Below are positions 17,709-27,599 of a stretch of 64,000 nt of DNA, one piece after another. Position 1 is the first letter of the stretch, and each line of letters opens with the position of its first letter. The position numbers and the translations under genes were made by a program. The notes under the pieces were generated by a model, which searched no databases, was not told the origin of the DNA, and saw only the letters and a program-made list of their open reading frames with translations. The stretch comes from Pseudonocardia sp. DSM 110487 (GTDB lineage Bacteria; Actinomycetota; Actinomycetes; Mycobacteriales; Pseudonocardiaceae), in contig NZ_CP080521.1 of NCBI RefSeq assembly GCF_019468565.1, positions 4,960,001 to 5,024,000 of the forward strand, read 5' to 3'.

Positions 17709-17857
17709 CCTGAACAACTCAGGCCTACTGCGCGCCGCCCAGGCGGCGCCCTCGCCGCGTTGGACGATCGGGCCGATACAACAGCGGTATCGGCCCGATC
17801 GTCCGCCTTACGAGGACACCACCTGGACGCCGCTCGCTACGGCCTGAGTTGTTCAGG
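17709..17857. repeat. 149-bp long-hairpin element with 17-bp terminal inverted repeats
   Basis: The ends (left CCTGAACAACTCAGGCC at 17709-17725, right its exact complement at 17841-17857) enclose a second perfect 17-bp stem (17763-17779 with 17787-17803, loop of 7). The sequence between these stems is also mostly complementary. Many mismatches are C/T or G/A differences that still allow G-U pairs, so the element folds as one long hairpin. It lies between the end of the importer operon and the convergent WYL regulator. It could be a bidirectional terminator or a non-autonomous MITE-like element. No clear target-site duplication is visible. Confidence 0.75.
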
Positions 17858-17885
17858 ACCCTCCAAGGCGCTCTCCCGTGGCGTC

Positions 17886-18845
17886 CTACCCGCCTGCGGC
17901 CCGGCGGGCCCGCTCGCCCAGCGTCCGCAGGTGTTCGCGCAGCTCCGGCGGCTCGTGGACCTCGAAATCGCACCCCAGCCGCAGGAGCGCGAAGGCCAGC
18001 CACTCGAGGGTGTCGGTGTGGCTGCGCAGGCGGCAGCTACCGGCGTCGATCGGCTCCAGGTCGCCGGACCCGTCGCCGATCCGGCCGCGCACCTGCTCGA
18101 TCGGTGCGTGCAGGGTGGCCACAGCGGAGTGGACGGGCACGCCCGAGTACAGCTTGTCCGTGACGTACGCGGCGGCGTCAGGGGCGGGCAGCTCGCGGGG
18201 CGTCACCCGGGCGCCGGTCGGCTGCGGGCCGTCGATCCGGTCGACGCGGAAGATCCGCCAGCCGTCACGGTCCAGGTCGTAGGCCACCAGGTACCAGCGC
18301 CGCCCGGAGGGGACGAGCCGGTTCGGCTCGACGTGCCGCCTGGACTCGACGCCGTCGGCCGCGGTGTAGCGCAGCCGCACCCGCTCGCGGTTGGTGATCG
18401 CGGCGGCGAGCGTGGTGAGGTGGGCGGGGTCGACGGGGGTGGCGTAGGCGTCCGGCGCGGGCACGGTCGCGGCACCGAGCGCGCCCACCCGGTAGCGCAG
18501 CCGTGACGGCAGCACCTGCTCCAGCTTGGCGAGCGCGCGGACGGCGGCCTCGTCGATGCCGGTGACGGCCTGCCCCGCGGCGGTCCGGAGCCCGACGGCG
18601 ATCGCGACCGCCTCGTCGTCGTCGAGCAACAGCGGCGGCATCGCGGTGCCCGCCACGAGGCGGTAGCCACCGAGAGCGCCCATGGTCGCCTCGACGGGGT
18701 AGCCGAGGTCGCGCAGCCGGTCGACATCGCGCCGCACCGTCCGCAGGCTCACGCCGAGCCTGCGGGCGAGCTCGCTGCCCGGCCACTCGCGGGGCGTCTG
18801 CAGCAGGGAGAGCAGCGTGAGCAGGCGGGCCGGGGTGTCGGTCAC
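17886..18845 (-). CDS. YafY-type HTH-WYL domain transcriptional regulator
   Basis: 319 residues. An N-terminal HTH_11-like winged helix (GSELARRLGVSLRTVRRDVDRLRDLGYPVEATMGALGGYRL) is followed by a WYL domain. The motif region reads RRWYLVAYDLDRDGWRIFRVDRI. GTG at 18845 is used because it directly precedes the HTH helices. WYL proteins respond to nucleic acid, nucleotide or other ligands. This one is divergent from a VOC-family gene 62 bases away, a pairing often seen when the regulator controls that gene. Confidence 0.88.
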   Translation of the reverse strand: MTDTPARLLTLLSLLQTPREWPGSELARRLGVSLRTVRRDVDRLRDLGYPVEATMGALGGYRLVAGTAMPPLLLDDDEAVAIAVGLRTAAGQAVTGIDEAAVRALAKLEQVLPSRLRYRVGALGAATVPAPDAYATPVDPAHLTTLAAAITNRERVRLRYTAADGVESRRHVEPNRLVPSGRRWYLVAYDLDRDGWRIFRVDRIDGPQPTGARVTPRELPAPDAAAYVTDKLYSGVPVHSAVATLHAPIEQVRGRIGDGSGDLEPIDAGSCRLRSHTDTLEWLAFALLRLGCDFEVHEPPELREHLRTLGERARRAAGG

Positions 18846-18907
18846 GGCGGAAGAATGCCATCGATGTGTGCCAGAAGCTGACCTATATGGGCCGTAGCGT
18901 TTCCGAC

Positions 18908-19417
18908 ATGACACAGACGATCAAGCCCGTTCCCGACGGCTACACCACCGTGACACCCTGGATGATCTCGAAGGACACCGCGGGCCTCATCGACTTCCTG
19001 ACGCGGGCCTTCGGCGCCGAGGAGCTGGCGAGGGTCGAGAACCCCAACGGCCCCGGGATCGGCCACGCGGAGGTCCGGATCGGGGACGCGGTCGTGATGA
19101 TGTTCGACGTGCTCAGCCCCGAATGGCCGTACACACCCGCGTTCCTGCGGCTCTACCTGCCCGATGGCGACGCGGCCTACCAGCGCGCGGTGGACGCGGG
19201 CGCGACCCCGCTGCACCGGATGACGGAGATGTTCTGGGGCGACCGCGTGGGCCGCGTCCGCGACCCGTTCGGCAATGTCTACTGGATCCAGACCCGGGTG
19301 GCCGAGCTGGAGCCGGAGGAGATCGAGCGCCGGATGGTGGCGCCCGAGTTCGTGGCGGCGATGGAGTACATGCAGAGCGGGGAGCTGGTCCTCCGCGACC
19401 CTACGATCCCGGTGTGA
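18908..19417 (+). CDS. VOC (glyoxalase/bleomycin-resistance-like) family protein
   Basis: 169 residues with the paired beta-alpha-beta-beta-beta modules of the vicinal-oxygen-chelate fold. Visible pieces are TPWMISKDTAGLIDFLTRAFGAEEL, GHAEVRIGDAVVMM and DPFGNVYWIQT. This form is common in PhnB/YdcJ-like proteins of unknown substrate. The ATG at 18908 is preferred over an upstream in-frame one inside the promoter spacer. It is divergent from the WYL regulator, and its stop overlaps the start of the GH16-like gene. Confidence 0.85.
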   Translation: MTQTIKPVPDGYTTVTPWMISKDTAGLIDFLTRAFGAEELARVENPNGPGIGHAEVRIGDAVVMMFDVLSPEWPYTPAFLRLYLPDGDAAYQRAVDAGATPLHRMTEMFWGDRVGRVRDPFGNVYWIQTRVAELEPEEIERRMVAPEFVAAMEYMQSGELVLRDPTIPV

Positions 19418-20148
19418 CGCGGACCCACCTCGACGAGCGGTTCCCCGGCCGCGACCTGGACCGCTCGGTCTGGTTCCCCTACTACCTGCCGCACTGGAGC
19501 TCGCGGGCGGAGTCCGCCGCCACCTGGGAGGTGCGTGACGGCGAGCTGCGCCTGACCATCCCGCCGGGCCAGCCGCTGTGGTGCCCCGACCTGCACCCGG
19601 AGCCGCTGCGCGTGTCCTGCGTGCAAACGGGGAGCTTCACCGGGCAGCAGCCGTTCGCCGACGGTCTGGTCGTGCGCGAGGAGCAGCCCACGTTCTTGGG
19701 CTACACCCCCTGCTACGGCTCGGTGGAGGTGCGGATGCGGGCCACCGTCTCGCCGCGGTCGATGTTCGCGTTCTGGATGTCGGGCATCGAGGACGAGCCG
19801 CACCGTAGCGGTGAGATCTGCGTGGCGGAGGTCTTCGGCGACACCGTCGACGGTCATTCGGCGGCGGTGGGGATGGGGGTGCACCGTTTCCGCGACCCCG
19901 GGCTGGTCGAGGAGTTCTCCGCCGAGCGGTTCGACCTCGACGTCAGCGAGTTCCACCGGTACGGCGTCGACTGGCGCGCGGACGGGCTCACGTTCTCGGT
20001 CGACGGCACCGTGGTGCGGCGGGTGCGGCAGAGCCCGTCCTACCCGATGCAGCTCATGATCGGCGTCTTCGACTTCCCCGCGAAGGCGACCGGCGCCGAC
20101 GTGCCGGTGCCGGAGCTGGTGGTCTCGCACGTCACCGGTCTGTCATGA
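19414..20148 (+). CDS. GH16-like (concanavalin A-fold) protein with variant catalytic motif
   Basis: 244 residues resembling the laminarinase-type GH16 beta-jelly-roll: YGSVEVRMRATVSPRSMFAFWMSG, then GEICVAEVFGD, and later FHRYGVDWRADGLTFSVDG. The family signature E-[ILV]-D-x-x-E reads E-I-C-V-A-E, so both catalytic Glu positions (134 and 139) are kept but the central Asp is Cys-136. No signal peptide is seen, which is unusual for a polysaccharide-degrading GH16. GTG overlaps the VOC gene stop (GTGA). It may be an intracellular member with altered activity; the GH16 assignment rests on motifs alone. Confidence 0.72.
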   Translation: MTRTHLDERFPGRDLDRSVWFPYYLPHWSSRAESAATWEVRDGELRLTIPPGQPLWCPDLHPEPLRVSCVQTGSFTGQQPFADGLVVREEQPTFLGYTPCYGSVEVRMRATVSPRSMFAFWMSGIEDEPHRSGEICVAEVFGDTVDGHSAAVGMGVHRFRDPGLVEEFSAERFDLDVSEFHRYGVDWRADGLTFSVDGTVVRRVRQSPSYPMQLMIGVFDFPAKATGADVPVPELVVSHVTGLS

Positions 20149-20153
20149 CCCGT

Positions 20154-21125
20154 TCAGATCTCCGCGGCTCGTTCCAGCAGCCACGGGTGCAGGTGCCGGT
20201 AGCCGCGCACGGCGACCGAGCGCAGCGGCCGCAGCGCGAAGCGGGGGTCGTCGGACAGCGCGTCGGCCACCCCGCGGTCGGCCAGCACGCTGCCGGGCCG
20301 GGCGTGGGCGGTGAGCCGCGCGGCGATGTTGACGATCTCGCCGTAGACGTCGCCGTAGCGCACCAGCACCGGGCCCGCGGCCAGCCCGATGCGCAGCTCG
20401 GGCAGCGCGGGCTCGGCCCGCACGCGGTCCTGGAGCGCGAGCGCGATCGCCGCGCCGTGCGCGACGTCGTCGGCGACGAAGAGCACCTCGTCGCCGACCG
20501 TCTTGACGATCCGCCCGTGCCCGTCCGCGATCACCTCGGTGGTCGTCGAGCCGAAGCGTTCGATCATCTCGCTCAGTTCGGCGGTGGAACGGCGCCTCGT
20601 GGTGCGGGTGAAGCCGACCATGTCGGCGAATCCGACGACGAGCTGCCACGTGCCGGGCTCGTCGACCGGGCCGGACGTCACGACCATCCGGCGGACGGCC
20701 GCGGCGAGGTGCCTGCGCCACACGTAGCTCTGCAGCTCTTCGAGGGCGGGCAGGACGGCGGCGGCGATCTCGCGCGAGCCCTGCGGCGTGACCTCGCCGC
20801 CCTGCCCCTCGATCACGCGGACGAGCATCCCGACCTGCCACTCCGCGAGCCGCGAGAGCGATTGGGCCATGGCCCGCGCGACGGCCTCGCGGACGTCGGG
20901 GTCGAGCACCCCGGCGTCGGTGAGGTGGGTCATCAGGCGCACGGCCTCGAGGTCGCGCTCGGTGAAGAGGACCTCGTCGTCGCTGGTCTCGGCGAACCCG
21001 AGCGCGCGCCACAGCCGCCGCCCGGTCTCGAGGTCGAGCTCGGCGGTCTCGGCGATCTGCTGACGGGTGTAGCGCCGCGGGGCACCGAGGATGAACTCTT
21101 CGAGGGCGTCCTCCGGTGTGGTCAC
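20154..21125 (-). CDS. class III adenylate cyclase with Rv1264-type N-terminal regulatory domain
   Basis: 323 residues. Residues 1 to about 150 form an alpha-helical domain like the autoinhibitory, pH-responsive part of mycobacterial Rv1264. The C-terminal cyclase domain keeps all expected catalytic residues: metal Asp-168 (FADMVGFT) and Asp-212 (TVGDEVLF), purine-selecting Lys-208 and Asp-259, and Asn-266/Arg-270 (NIAARLT). It should therefore make cAMP from ATP. No membrane helix is seen. The GTG start lies one base after the universal-stress-protein stop, so the two genes are almost certainly cotranscribed. Confidence 0.9.
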   Translation of the reverse strand: MTTPEDALEEFILGAPRRYTRQQIAETAELDLETGRRLWRALGFAETSDDEVLFTERDLEAVRLMTHLTDAGVLDPDVREAVARAMAQSLSRLAEWQVGMLVRVIEGQGGEVTPQGSREIAAAVLPALEELQSYVWRRHLAAAVRRMVVTSGPVDEPGTWQLVVGFADMVGFTRTTRRRSTAELSEMIERFGSTTTEVIADGHGRIVKTVGDEVLFVADDVAHGAAIALALQDRVRAEPALPELRIGLAAGPVLVRYGDVYGEIVNIAARLTAHARPGSVLADRGVADALSDDPRFALRPLRSVAVRGYRHLHPWLLERAAEI

Positions 21126-21126
21126 G

Positions 21127-21576
21127 TCACGTCGTGTGGACGATCAGCACGTCGATGCCTGCGCGGCGCGCCACGTCCGACGGCACGGAGCCGAGCAGGC
21201 GCCCACTGAGGGTGTTGAGGCCGCGGTTGCCGACGACGAGCAGGTCGGCGCCGGTGTCACGGACCGCCTTGCGCAGCACGTCGACGGGCGGGCCGTCGAC
21301 GGCGAGCGTCCGGATCGTGCGCGCGCCCGCCGCCGCGGCGCGCTCCTCGGCGGTGCGCAGCGTCTCCTCGGCGGGCGTCCAGCCGACCACGAGGTAGGCC
21401 TCGTCCTTGAGGGCGTCCTCGGCCTCGGCCGTGTCCTCCCGGGAGGGGGGCGTGAAGGCGCAGACGATGACGAGCTCGGCCTCGCTGTCGCTGGCGACGG
21501 CGGCGGCGCGGTCGACGGCGTTGAACGACGTGGCGGAACCGTCGGTACCGACGACGATGGTGCGGTAGGCGGGCAT
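21127..21576 (-). CDS. universal stress protein, UspA family
   Basis: 149 residues, single Usp domain. It opens with RTIVVGTDGSATSFNAV and ends with the nucleotide-binding pattern GNRGLNTLSGRLLGSVPSDVA, matching G-x2-G-x9-G-S. Mycobacterial single-domain Usps of this type can bind ATP or cAMP. Its position directly upstream of an adenylate cyclase makes cAMP binding an attractive but unproved idea. ATG is preceded by a GGAGGC-like sequence. Confidence 0.9.
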   Translation of the reverse strand: MPAYRTIVVGTDGSATSFNAVDRAAAVASDSEAELVIVCAFTPPSREDTAEAEDALKDEAYLVVGWTPAEETLRTAEERAAAAGARTIRTLAVDGPPVDVLRKAVRDTGADLLVVGNRGLNTLSGRLLGSVPSDVARRAGIDVLIVHTT

Positions 21577-21645
21577 CGGAAGCCTCCGGCATCGGGGAAC
21601 GTGGGCAGGAGGTTACCGCTGGTAGTGGAACGGCCGCGCACGCCG

Positions 21646-22836
21646 TCACACCCTGGTCGGGGGAAGCACGGCTGGTGCGATCAGCCGGGCGCGCATACGC
21701 CAGTCGGCCCTGCCGTAGAGAGCGCGCATGGTGGCCGCGGTGCCGCGCACGTTCGCACGCTCGGTGAGATAGCACCAGCGATGCCGCGCCGGGAGCGCGA
21801 AGAACGTCTCGAAGAACGCCGGCACCTCGGCAGGCGGCATCCGCAACAGCGCTTCGAGGCCGACCCGCCGGAACCGGTGCACGGCGGCCGCCCCGCGCGG
21901 CCAGACGACCGAGCGCGCGGCGGCGATGCTTTTCGCGGGGCTCATCGCGGGCGCGGCGGCGATGGCGTCCGCGACCGCCGGCGCGAGCCGTAACGAGGTG
22001 GCCACGGAGAACCCGCTCGCCGGGTGCACGAGCGGGGCGGCCGCGCCGAAGGCGAGTACGCCATGGGTGCGGTGGCGGGGGGAGTCGACCGGGAAGCGGA
22101 CGGACTCGGTGGCCGCGTCCGGGGGAGCGGCGATGCCGTGCCGCGCGAGCCGCGCGTGCAGCCGCCTGCGCAACACCGGGAGCGGCAGGCCCGGGCGGCG
22201 GGCGAGCGAGGTCTCCTCGAGAAGCACGGCGCCGCCGCCGAGCGGGATGCCGTAGAGGAAGGTGGGCCAGCCGTCCTCCCCGTGGTCGGGGCGCCAGTCC
22301 ATGAACAGTGCCTCGCCCGGTGTGACGAGCGGCGCGGCCGTCGCCTCGTCGACGACCACGCCAGCGGCGGTCTGTTCGGCCGCGCTCCCGCGCCGGTCAC
22401 CGGCGCGCAGTGGCTGGCGGTGCCCGCCCGCGTCGACGACGACCGCGGCCCGCAGCTCCTCGCCACCGCCCAGCCGGACGGCGCCGGCCTCCCATCCGGT
22501 GGCGCGTCCCGCGCGGACCTCCACGCCGTGCCGGGCCAGCTCGCCGTCGAGGTGGGCGCGCAGCGCGGGGACGTCCAGGACCGCGTAGTCCCAGCCCAGC
22601 CGGTGCTCGGAGAGCGCGATCGCCCGTCCCGCTGCGCGGGCCGCCAGCACCGAGGCAGGCAGGTGGGCGGGCAGCTCCTCGGCCCAGCAGCCATAGGTGG
22701 CCCGCCACGGCGCCTCTGGAGCGGGGTCGAGCAGCACCGTCCGCAACCCGCGCTCGGCGACGGCGGCGGCGAGGGCCCGCCCGGCAGGCCCGCCGCCGAC
22801 GACGAGCACGTCGGGATCAGGGTGCACGCGGAGCAT
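21646..22836 (-). CDS. lycopene cyclase, CrtL/CrtY flavoprotein type
   Basis: 396 residues. An N-terminal FAD/NAD fold (VLVVGGGPAGRALAAAVAERGLRTVLLDP) is followed by markers of the plant/cyanobacterial and CrtY lycopene cyclase family: MDWR, YGIPLGGGAVLLEETSL and HPASGFSVATSLRLAPAVADAI. It would cyclise the psi ends of lycopene to beta-ionone rings. No other carotenoid gene (crtE, crtB or crtI) is nearby, so the pathway must be encoded elsewhere. ATG at 22836 is chosen because the Rossmann fold begins ten residues later. It is divergent from the dGTPase-like gene. Confidence 0.87.
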   Translation of the reverse strand: MLRVHPDPDVLVVGGGPAGRALAAAVAERGLRTVLLDPAPEAPWRATYGCWAEELPAHLPASVLAARAAGRAIALSEHRLGWDYAVLDVPALRAHLDGELARHGVEVRAGRATGWEAGAVRLGGGEELRAAVVVDAGGHRQPLRAGDRRGSAAEQTAAGVVVDEATAAPLVTPGEALFMDWRPDHGEDGWPTFLYGIPLGGGAVLLEETSLARRPGLPLPVLRRRLHARLARHGIAAPPDAATESVRFPVDSPRHRTHGVLAFGAAAPLVHPASGFSVATSLRLAPAVADAIAAAPAMSPAKSIAAARSVVWPRGAAAVHRFRRVGLEALLRMPPAEVPAFFETFFALPARHRWCYLTERANVRGTAATMRALYGRADWRMRARLIAPAVLPPTRV

Positions 22837-22904
22837 CCTGCCCGCCGCGGCCCATCCCCGGGCGCCTGCGCCGCCTGCCGGGCCGTGCGCACTAGCCTTC
22901 GCCT

Positions 22905-24446
22905 GTGGCGGATCACTCCGTGCTCGAACAACCAGTCCGCCCATCCGCGCGCGCGGATCGGCGTTCCGGGGTGGGGGAGAGCGGCGCAGGGCTGGCCGCC
23001 AGCCCGTTCCGCGTCGACCGGGACCGGATCGCGGCGTCGCCGTACTTCGCGCGCCTCGCCGGCGTGACGCAGGTGGTGAGCCCGACCGGCGGCGGGCTGT
23101 TGCTGCACAACCGGCTCACCCACAGTCTTCAGGTCGCGCAGGTGGCGCGGGCCATCGCCGAACGGCTCGCCGCCGAGGCCGGCCCGCTCCTCGACCGGCT
23201 CGGCGGCTGCGACCCCGACGTCGTCGAGGCGGCCGCGCTCGCCCACGACCTGGGCCACCCGCCGTTCGGGCACCTCGGTGAGCAGGTGCTCGACCGGGTC
23301 GGCCGCGAGCTGCTCGGGCTGCCCGACGGGTTCGAGGGCAACGCGCAGAGCTTCCGCGTGATCACGACGATCGACCTGCACGGACCGGGCGGCGCAGGCC
23401 TCGACCTCACCGCCGCCGTCCGGGCGGCCGTGCTCAAGTACCCGTGGGCCCGCCGCGGCCACCCGGATCCGCATCCGAGCGCGGCACCGACCCCGCCGCG
23501 CGGCGCCGGCCCGCTGCCGGGCGCACCGGACGCGGGGTCGGCCAAGTTCTCCTGCTACCTCACCGAGCTCGACGACCTCGTCGACAGCCGGGACGCGGTC
23601 GCCCGGGCGGTCGGGCCCTGGCAGCAGACGGTCGAGGCCGCCGTGATGGACACCGCCGACGACGTCGCGTACGCGATCCACGACCTGGAGGACTTCCACC
23701 GCGTCGGCGTGCTCGCCCAGCCGGGCGTCGCGGCGGAGCTGGGCGGCTGGCTGCGCGATCGCGGCGGGCTCGCCGCGGCCGACCCGTCCGCGCTCGGGTC
23801 GCTGCGCCCCGGCGCCGACCTGGAACGGCTGCGCAGGCGGCTGCACACCAAGGACGCGTGGGCGTTCGACGACGAGGCGTTCGCCGCCGCCGTCGCCGTC
23901 GTGCGCGAGGAGCTGGTGGACGGGCTGCTCGCCGTGCCGTTCGACGGGTCGATGGCCGCCGAGCGGGCCGTCGCCGAGTTCTCGGCGCGGTGGACGGCCC
24001 GCCTCGTCGCCGGGGTGCGCGTGCTGCCCGAACCGCCGGTGCGCGCCGCTCCCGTCGCCCTCGCCACCGGGCCGTGGCACGAGGTGGCGGTGCTGAAGTT
24101 CGTGCACCGCCGGTTCGTGCTGCAGCGTGCCGATCTCGCCTCCCACCAGCGGGGCCAGGCGACGGTGCTGACCGGGCTGGTCGGCGCGCTCGCCGATTGG
24201 CTGAGCGGCGACGACGAGGTCCGCCTCCCGCCCCGGCTGCACGACCTCGTTGCGCTCGCCCACGCCGAGTACCGCGGGCTCGCCGCGGACGAGCGGCTCG
24301 GGCCCGATCCGGACGTCGACGCCCTGGCCCGCGGGCGGGCGGTGGTCGACTACGTCGCCTCGCTCACCGACGGCCAGGCCGGCGCGCTGCTCGACGTCCT
24401 CACCGGCCGCTCCGCGCGGCTATGGGTGGACGCCGTCGCCCTCTAG
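22905..24446 (+). CDS. dGTPase-like HD-domain triphosphohydrolase
   Basis: 513 residues. The HD-domain metal motifs are present: HNRLTHSLQVAQVAR for the first His, AHDLGHPPFGHLGE for the His-Asp pair, and DTADDVAYAIHDLEDF for the last Asp, as in dGTP triphosphohydrolases (Dgt). Members hydrolyse dNTPs to deoxynucleoside and tripolyphosphate and regulate nucleotide pools. The actinobacterial form is longer than E. coli type 1 enzymes in the middle region, here Pro-rich (PHPSAAPTPPRGAGPLPG). GTG is the start. Confidence 0.88.
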   Translation: MADHSVLEQPVRPSARADRRSGVGESGAGLAASPFRVDRDRIAASPYFARLAGVTQVVSPTGGGLLLHNRLTHSLQVAQVARAIAERLAAEAGPLLDRLGGCDPDVVEAAALAHDLGHPPFGHLGEQVLDRVGRELLGLPDGFEGNAQSFRVITTIDLHGPGGAGLDLTAAVRAAVLKYPWARRGHPDPHPSAAPTPPRGAGPLPGAPDAGSAKFSCYLTELDDLVDSRDAVARAVGPWQQTVEAAVMDTADDVAYAIHDLEDFHRVGVLAQPGVAAELGGWLRDRGGLAAADPSALGSLRPGADLERLRRRLHTKDAWAFDDEAFAAAVAVVREELVDGLLAVPFDGSMAAERAVAEFSARWTARLVAGVRVLPEPPVRAAPVALATGPWHEVAVLKFVHRRFVLQRADLASHQRGQATVLTGLVGALADWLSGDDEVRLPPRLHDLVALAHAEYRGLAADERLGPDPDVDALARGRAVVDYVASLTDGQAGALLDVLTGRSARLWVDAVAL

Positions 24447-24459
24447 CCGGCTGGTCCTA

Positions 24460-25254
24460 CTAGGCCGAGCCGAGGGAGCCGGTCGAGAGGATGCCGCCAT
24501 CCACACGGACGGTCTCGCCGGTGATCCACGACGCCGCGTCGGAGACGAGGAAGCCGACGAGGTGGGCGACGTCCTCGGGCGTGCCAAGGCGCTTCATCGG
24601 GTAGGCGGCGCTGACCTTCTCCTCGCCCTGGGCGTAGAGGGCCGTGGCGAACTTCGTCTTCACGACGGCGGGCGCCACGGCGTTGACGCGGATCGACGGC
24701 CCGAGCTGCCACGCCAGCTCCTCGGTGAGCCGGATCAGCGCGGCCTTCGACGCCCCGTACGCGGCGATCACGCCGGAGGAGCGGATGCCGGCCACCGAGG
24801 CGAGGTTGACGATCGCGCCGCCGTGCTCGCCCATCCACGCCTTGTAGGCCAGCTGCACGAACCCGAGCGCCGCGACGACGTTGGTGTCGAACGTCTTGCG
24901 GACGGCGTCGAGGTCGGCGTCCATGAGGAAGCCGTAGGTCGGGTTGATCCCCGTGTTGTTGACCAGGATCGCGAGGTTGCCGAACCGCTCGACGGTGCGG
25001 GCGACGGCCTCCTCGCGCGCCTCGGCGGATCCGGCGTTGCCCGGGACGGCGAGCACCCGGGCCGGGTCGCCGCCCGACGAGAGCTGCTCGGCCGCCGCGT
25101 TCAGTTCGTCCGGTTTCCGCGCGGTGATCGTCACCGACGCCCCCCTGCCGAGGAGCTCGCGCGCGATGGCGAACCCGATGCCGCGACTCGCGCCCGTGAC
25201 GAGGGCAGCGCGACCGGCAAGATCCTGTGGGATGTCGGCGGTGACGTCGGTCAT
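24460..25254 (-). CDS. short-chain dehydrogenase/reductase
   Basis: 264 residues, classical SDR. TGASRGIG binds the cofactor and Ser-153, Tyr-166 and Lys-170 form the catalytic set; the usual NNAG reads NNTG. The C-terminal VDGGI motif and length match the 3-oxoacyl-ACP reductase-like subgroup, but no pathway neighbour points to a substrate. It is convergent with the dGTPase gene and divergent from the ABC-F gene. Confidence 0.9.
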   Translation of the reverse strand: MTDVTADIPQDLAGRAALVTGASRGIGFAIARELLGRGASVTITARKPDELNAAAEQLSSGGDPARVLAVPGNAGSAEAREEAVARTVERFGNLAILVNNTGINPTYGFLMDADLDAVRKTFDTNVVAALGFVQLAYKAWMGEHGGAIVNLASVAGIRSSGVIAAYGASKAALIRLTEELAWQLGPSIRVNAVAPAVVKTKFATALYAQGEEKVSAAYPMKRLGTPEDVAHLVGFLVSDAASWITGETVRVDGGILSTGSLGSA

Positions 25255-25307
25255 GCTCGGGACCCTACTTCCCGAAACCGCTCGACCGGGCCGGTACTCT
25301 GGTTGGC

Positions 25308-25331
25308 GTGATCATGATCCGGATCGAGTAG
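25308..25331 (+). CDS. possible 7-codon leader peptide upstream of the ABC-F gene
   Basis: GTG-ATC-ATG-ATC-CGG-ATC-GAG-TAG encodes a seven-residue peptide rich in Ile. A TACTCT sequence resembling an actinobacterial -10 box ends eight bases before the GTG, so transcription could begin at or next to the start codon (leaderless). ABC-F genes in several bacteria are controlled by such upstream peptides through ribosome stalling. It is too short to judge by coding statistics and could be chance. Confidence 0.35.
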   Translation: MIMIRIE

Positions 25332-25390
25332 CGGCGGCGCGTGCCAAGTCCTTGGGTGCCGTCCCTTCCGCTCGTCCTGGAGTACTTCTC

Positions 25391-27013
<1,623 letters not shown>

Positions 27014-27337
27014 TCGGGCGATTTCTCCCGGCGTGTCCCGCCACCCGATCGGGTTGCGATCACGCCAGGGGCTGGTGGAGCGGCCCGGGCCGAAACGTTC
27101 CAACAGATCGGCGCTCCGCTTCCGGGGTGACGTGCAGGTGGCGACGGGGTGACGTTCGGATGTGCGGCATACGGCAATGATCACCCGTACGCGTGATCCA
27201 TTTGGCCGAACCGTTCGCCGATCATTGAGTGGATCTCCTGGCACGGGGTAGTTCCGTGGACGATCATTGCCGCACCGGGGGGAGCCGGAAACGATCTGCC
27301 TGCGGTCCGCGCAGGTGGGCGAAGGAGATCAGGTGTC
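27014..27337. other. 324-base intergenic region upstream of the small HTH gene
   Basis: No convincing coding frame. It contains the 20-base palindrome at 27179-27198, two later GATCATTG words, and AAGGAG ahead of the HTH start. A long untranslated leader or several promoters would fit a regulated developmental gene. Confidence 0.5.
27179..27198. promoter_or_regulatory. 20-base palindrome upstream of HTH gene
   Basis: GATCACCCGTACGCGTGATC is palindromic except for one symmetric pair of positions. It lies about 140 bases upstream of the small HTH gene and resembles a dimeric regulator site. No second copy was noticed in the window. Confidence 0.45.
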
Positions 27338-27547
27338 ATGGCCGACCTGAAGAAGGGTGCTCGCATCACCGGCACCCAGCGCGACAAGCTCGCTACCGAC
27401 TTGAAGAAGAAGTACGAGAAGGGCGCCAGCATCCGCGCGCTCGCGGAGCAGACGGGCCGGTCCTACGGGTTCGTGCACCGCGTGCTGTCCGAGACGGGCG
27501 TCACGCTCCGCGGACGCGGTGGGGCTACTCGTACCAAGAAGAAGTAG
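27338..27547 (+). CDS. small conserved actinobacterial HTH protein
   Basis: 69 residues, basic at both ends. The core (ASIRALAEQTGRSYGFVHRVLSETGVTLRGRGG) is a helix-turn-helix like those of small DNA-binding proteins widespread in Streptomyces and relatives, and the C-terminus is a Lys-rich tail (ATRTKKK). A GGAG sequence lies upstream of ATG. It is preceded by an ABC-F gene and followed by a crotonase-family gene. Its biological role is not known to me, and DNA binding is inferred from the fold. Confidence 0.8.
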   Translation: MADLKKGARITGTQRDKLATDLKKKYEKGASIRALAEQTGRSYGFVHRVLSETGVTLRGRGGATRTKKK

Positions 27548-27599
27548 GCGGCGAAGAAGTAGGCGAAAGCCGCTTCCTACCCCGGGGTAACCTGCCGCC

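Noticed and set aside
17709..17857. Insertion sequence
   Set aside because: The ends are inverted repeats, but the interior has no room for a transposase and no open frame of note; only a non-autonomous element is possible.
21942..24263. 773-codon minus-strand open frame across the dGTPase-like and cyclase genes
   Set aside because: It spans two recognised genes in other frames, has no motifs and shows typical shadow-frame composition.
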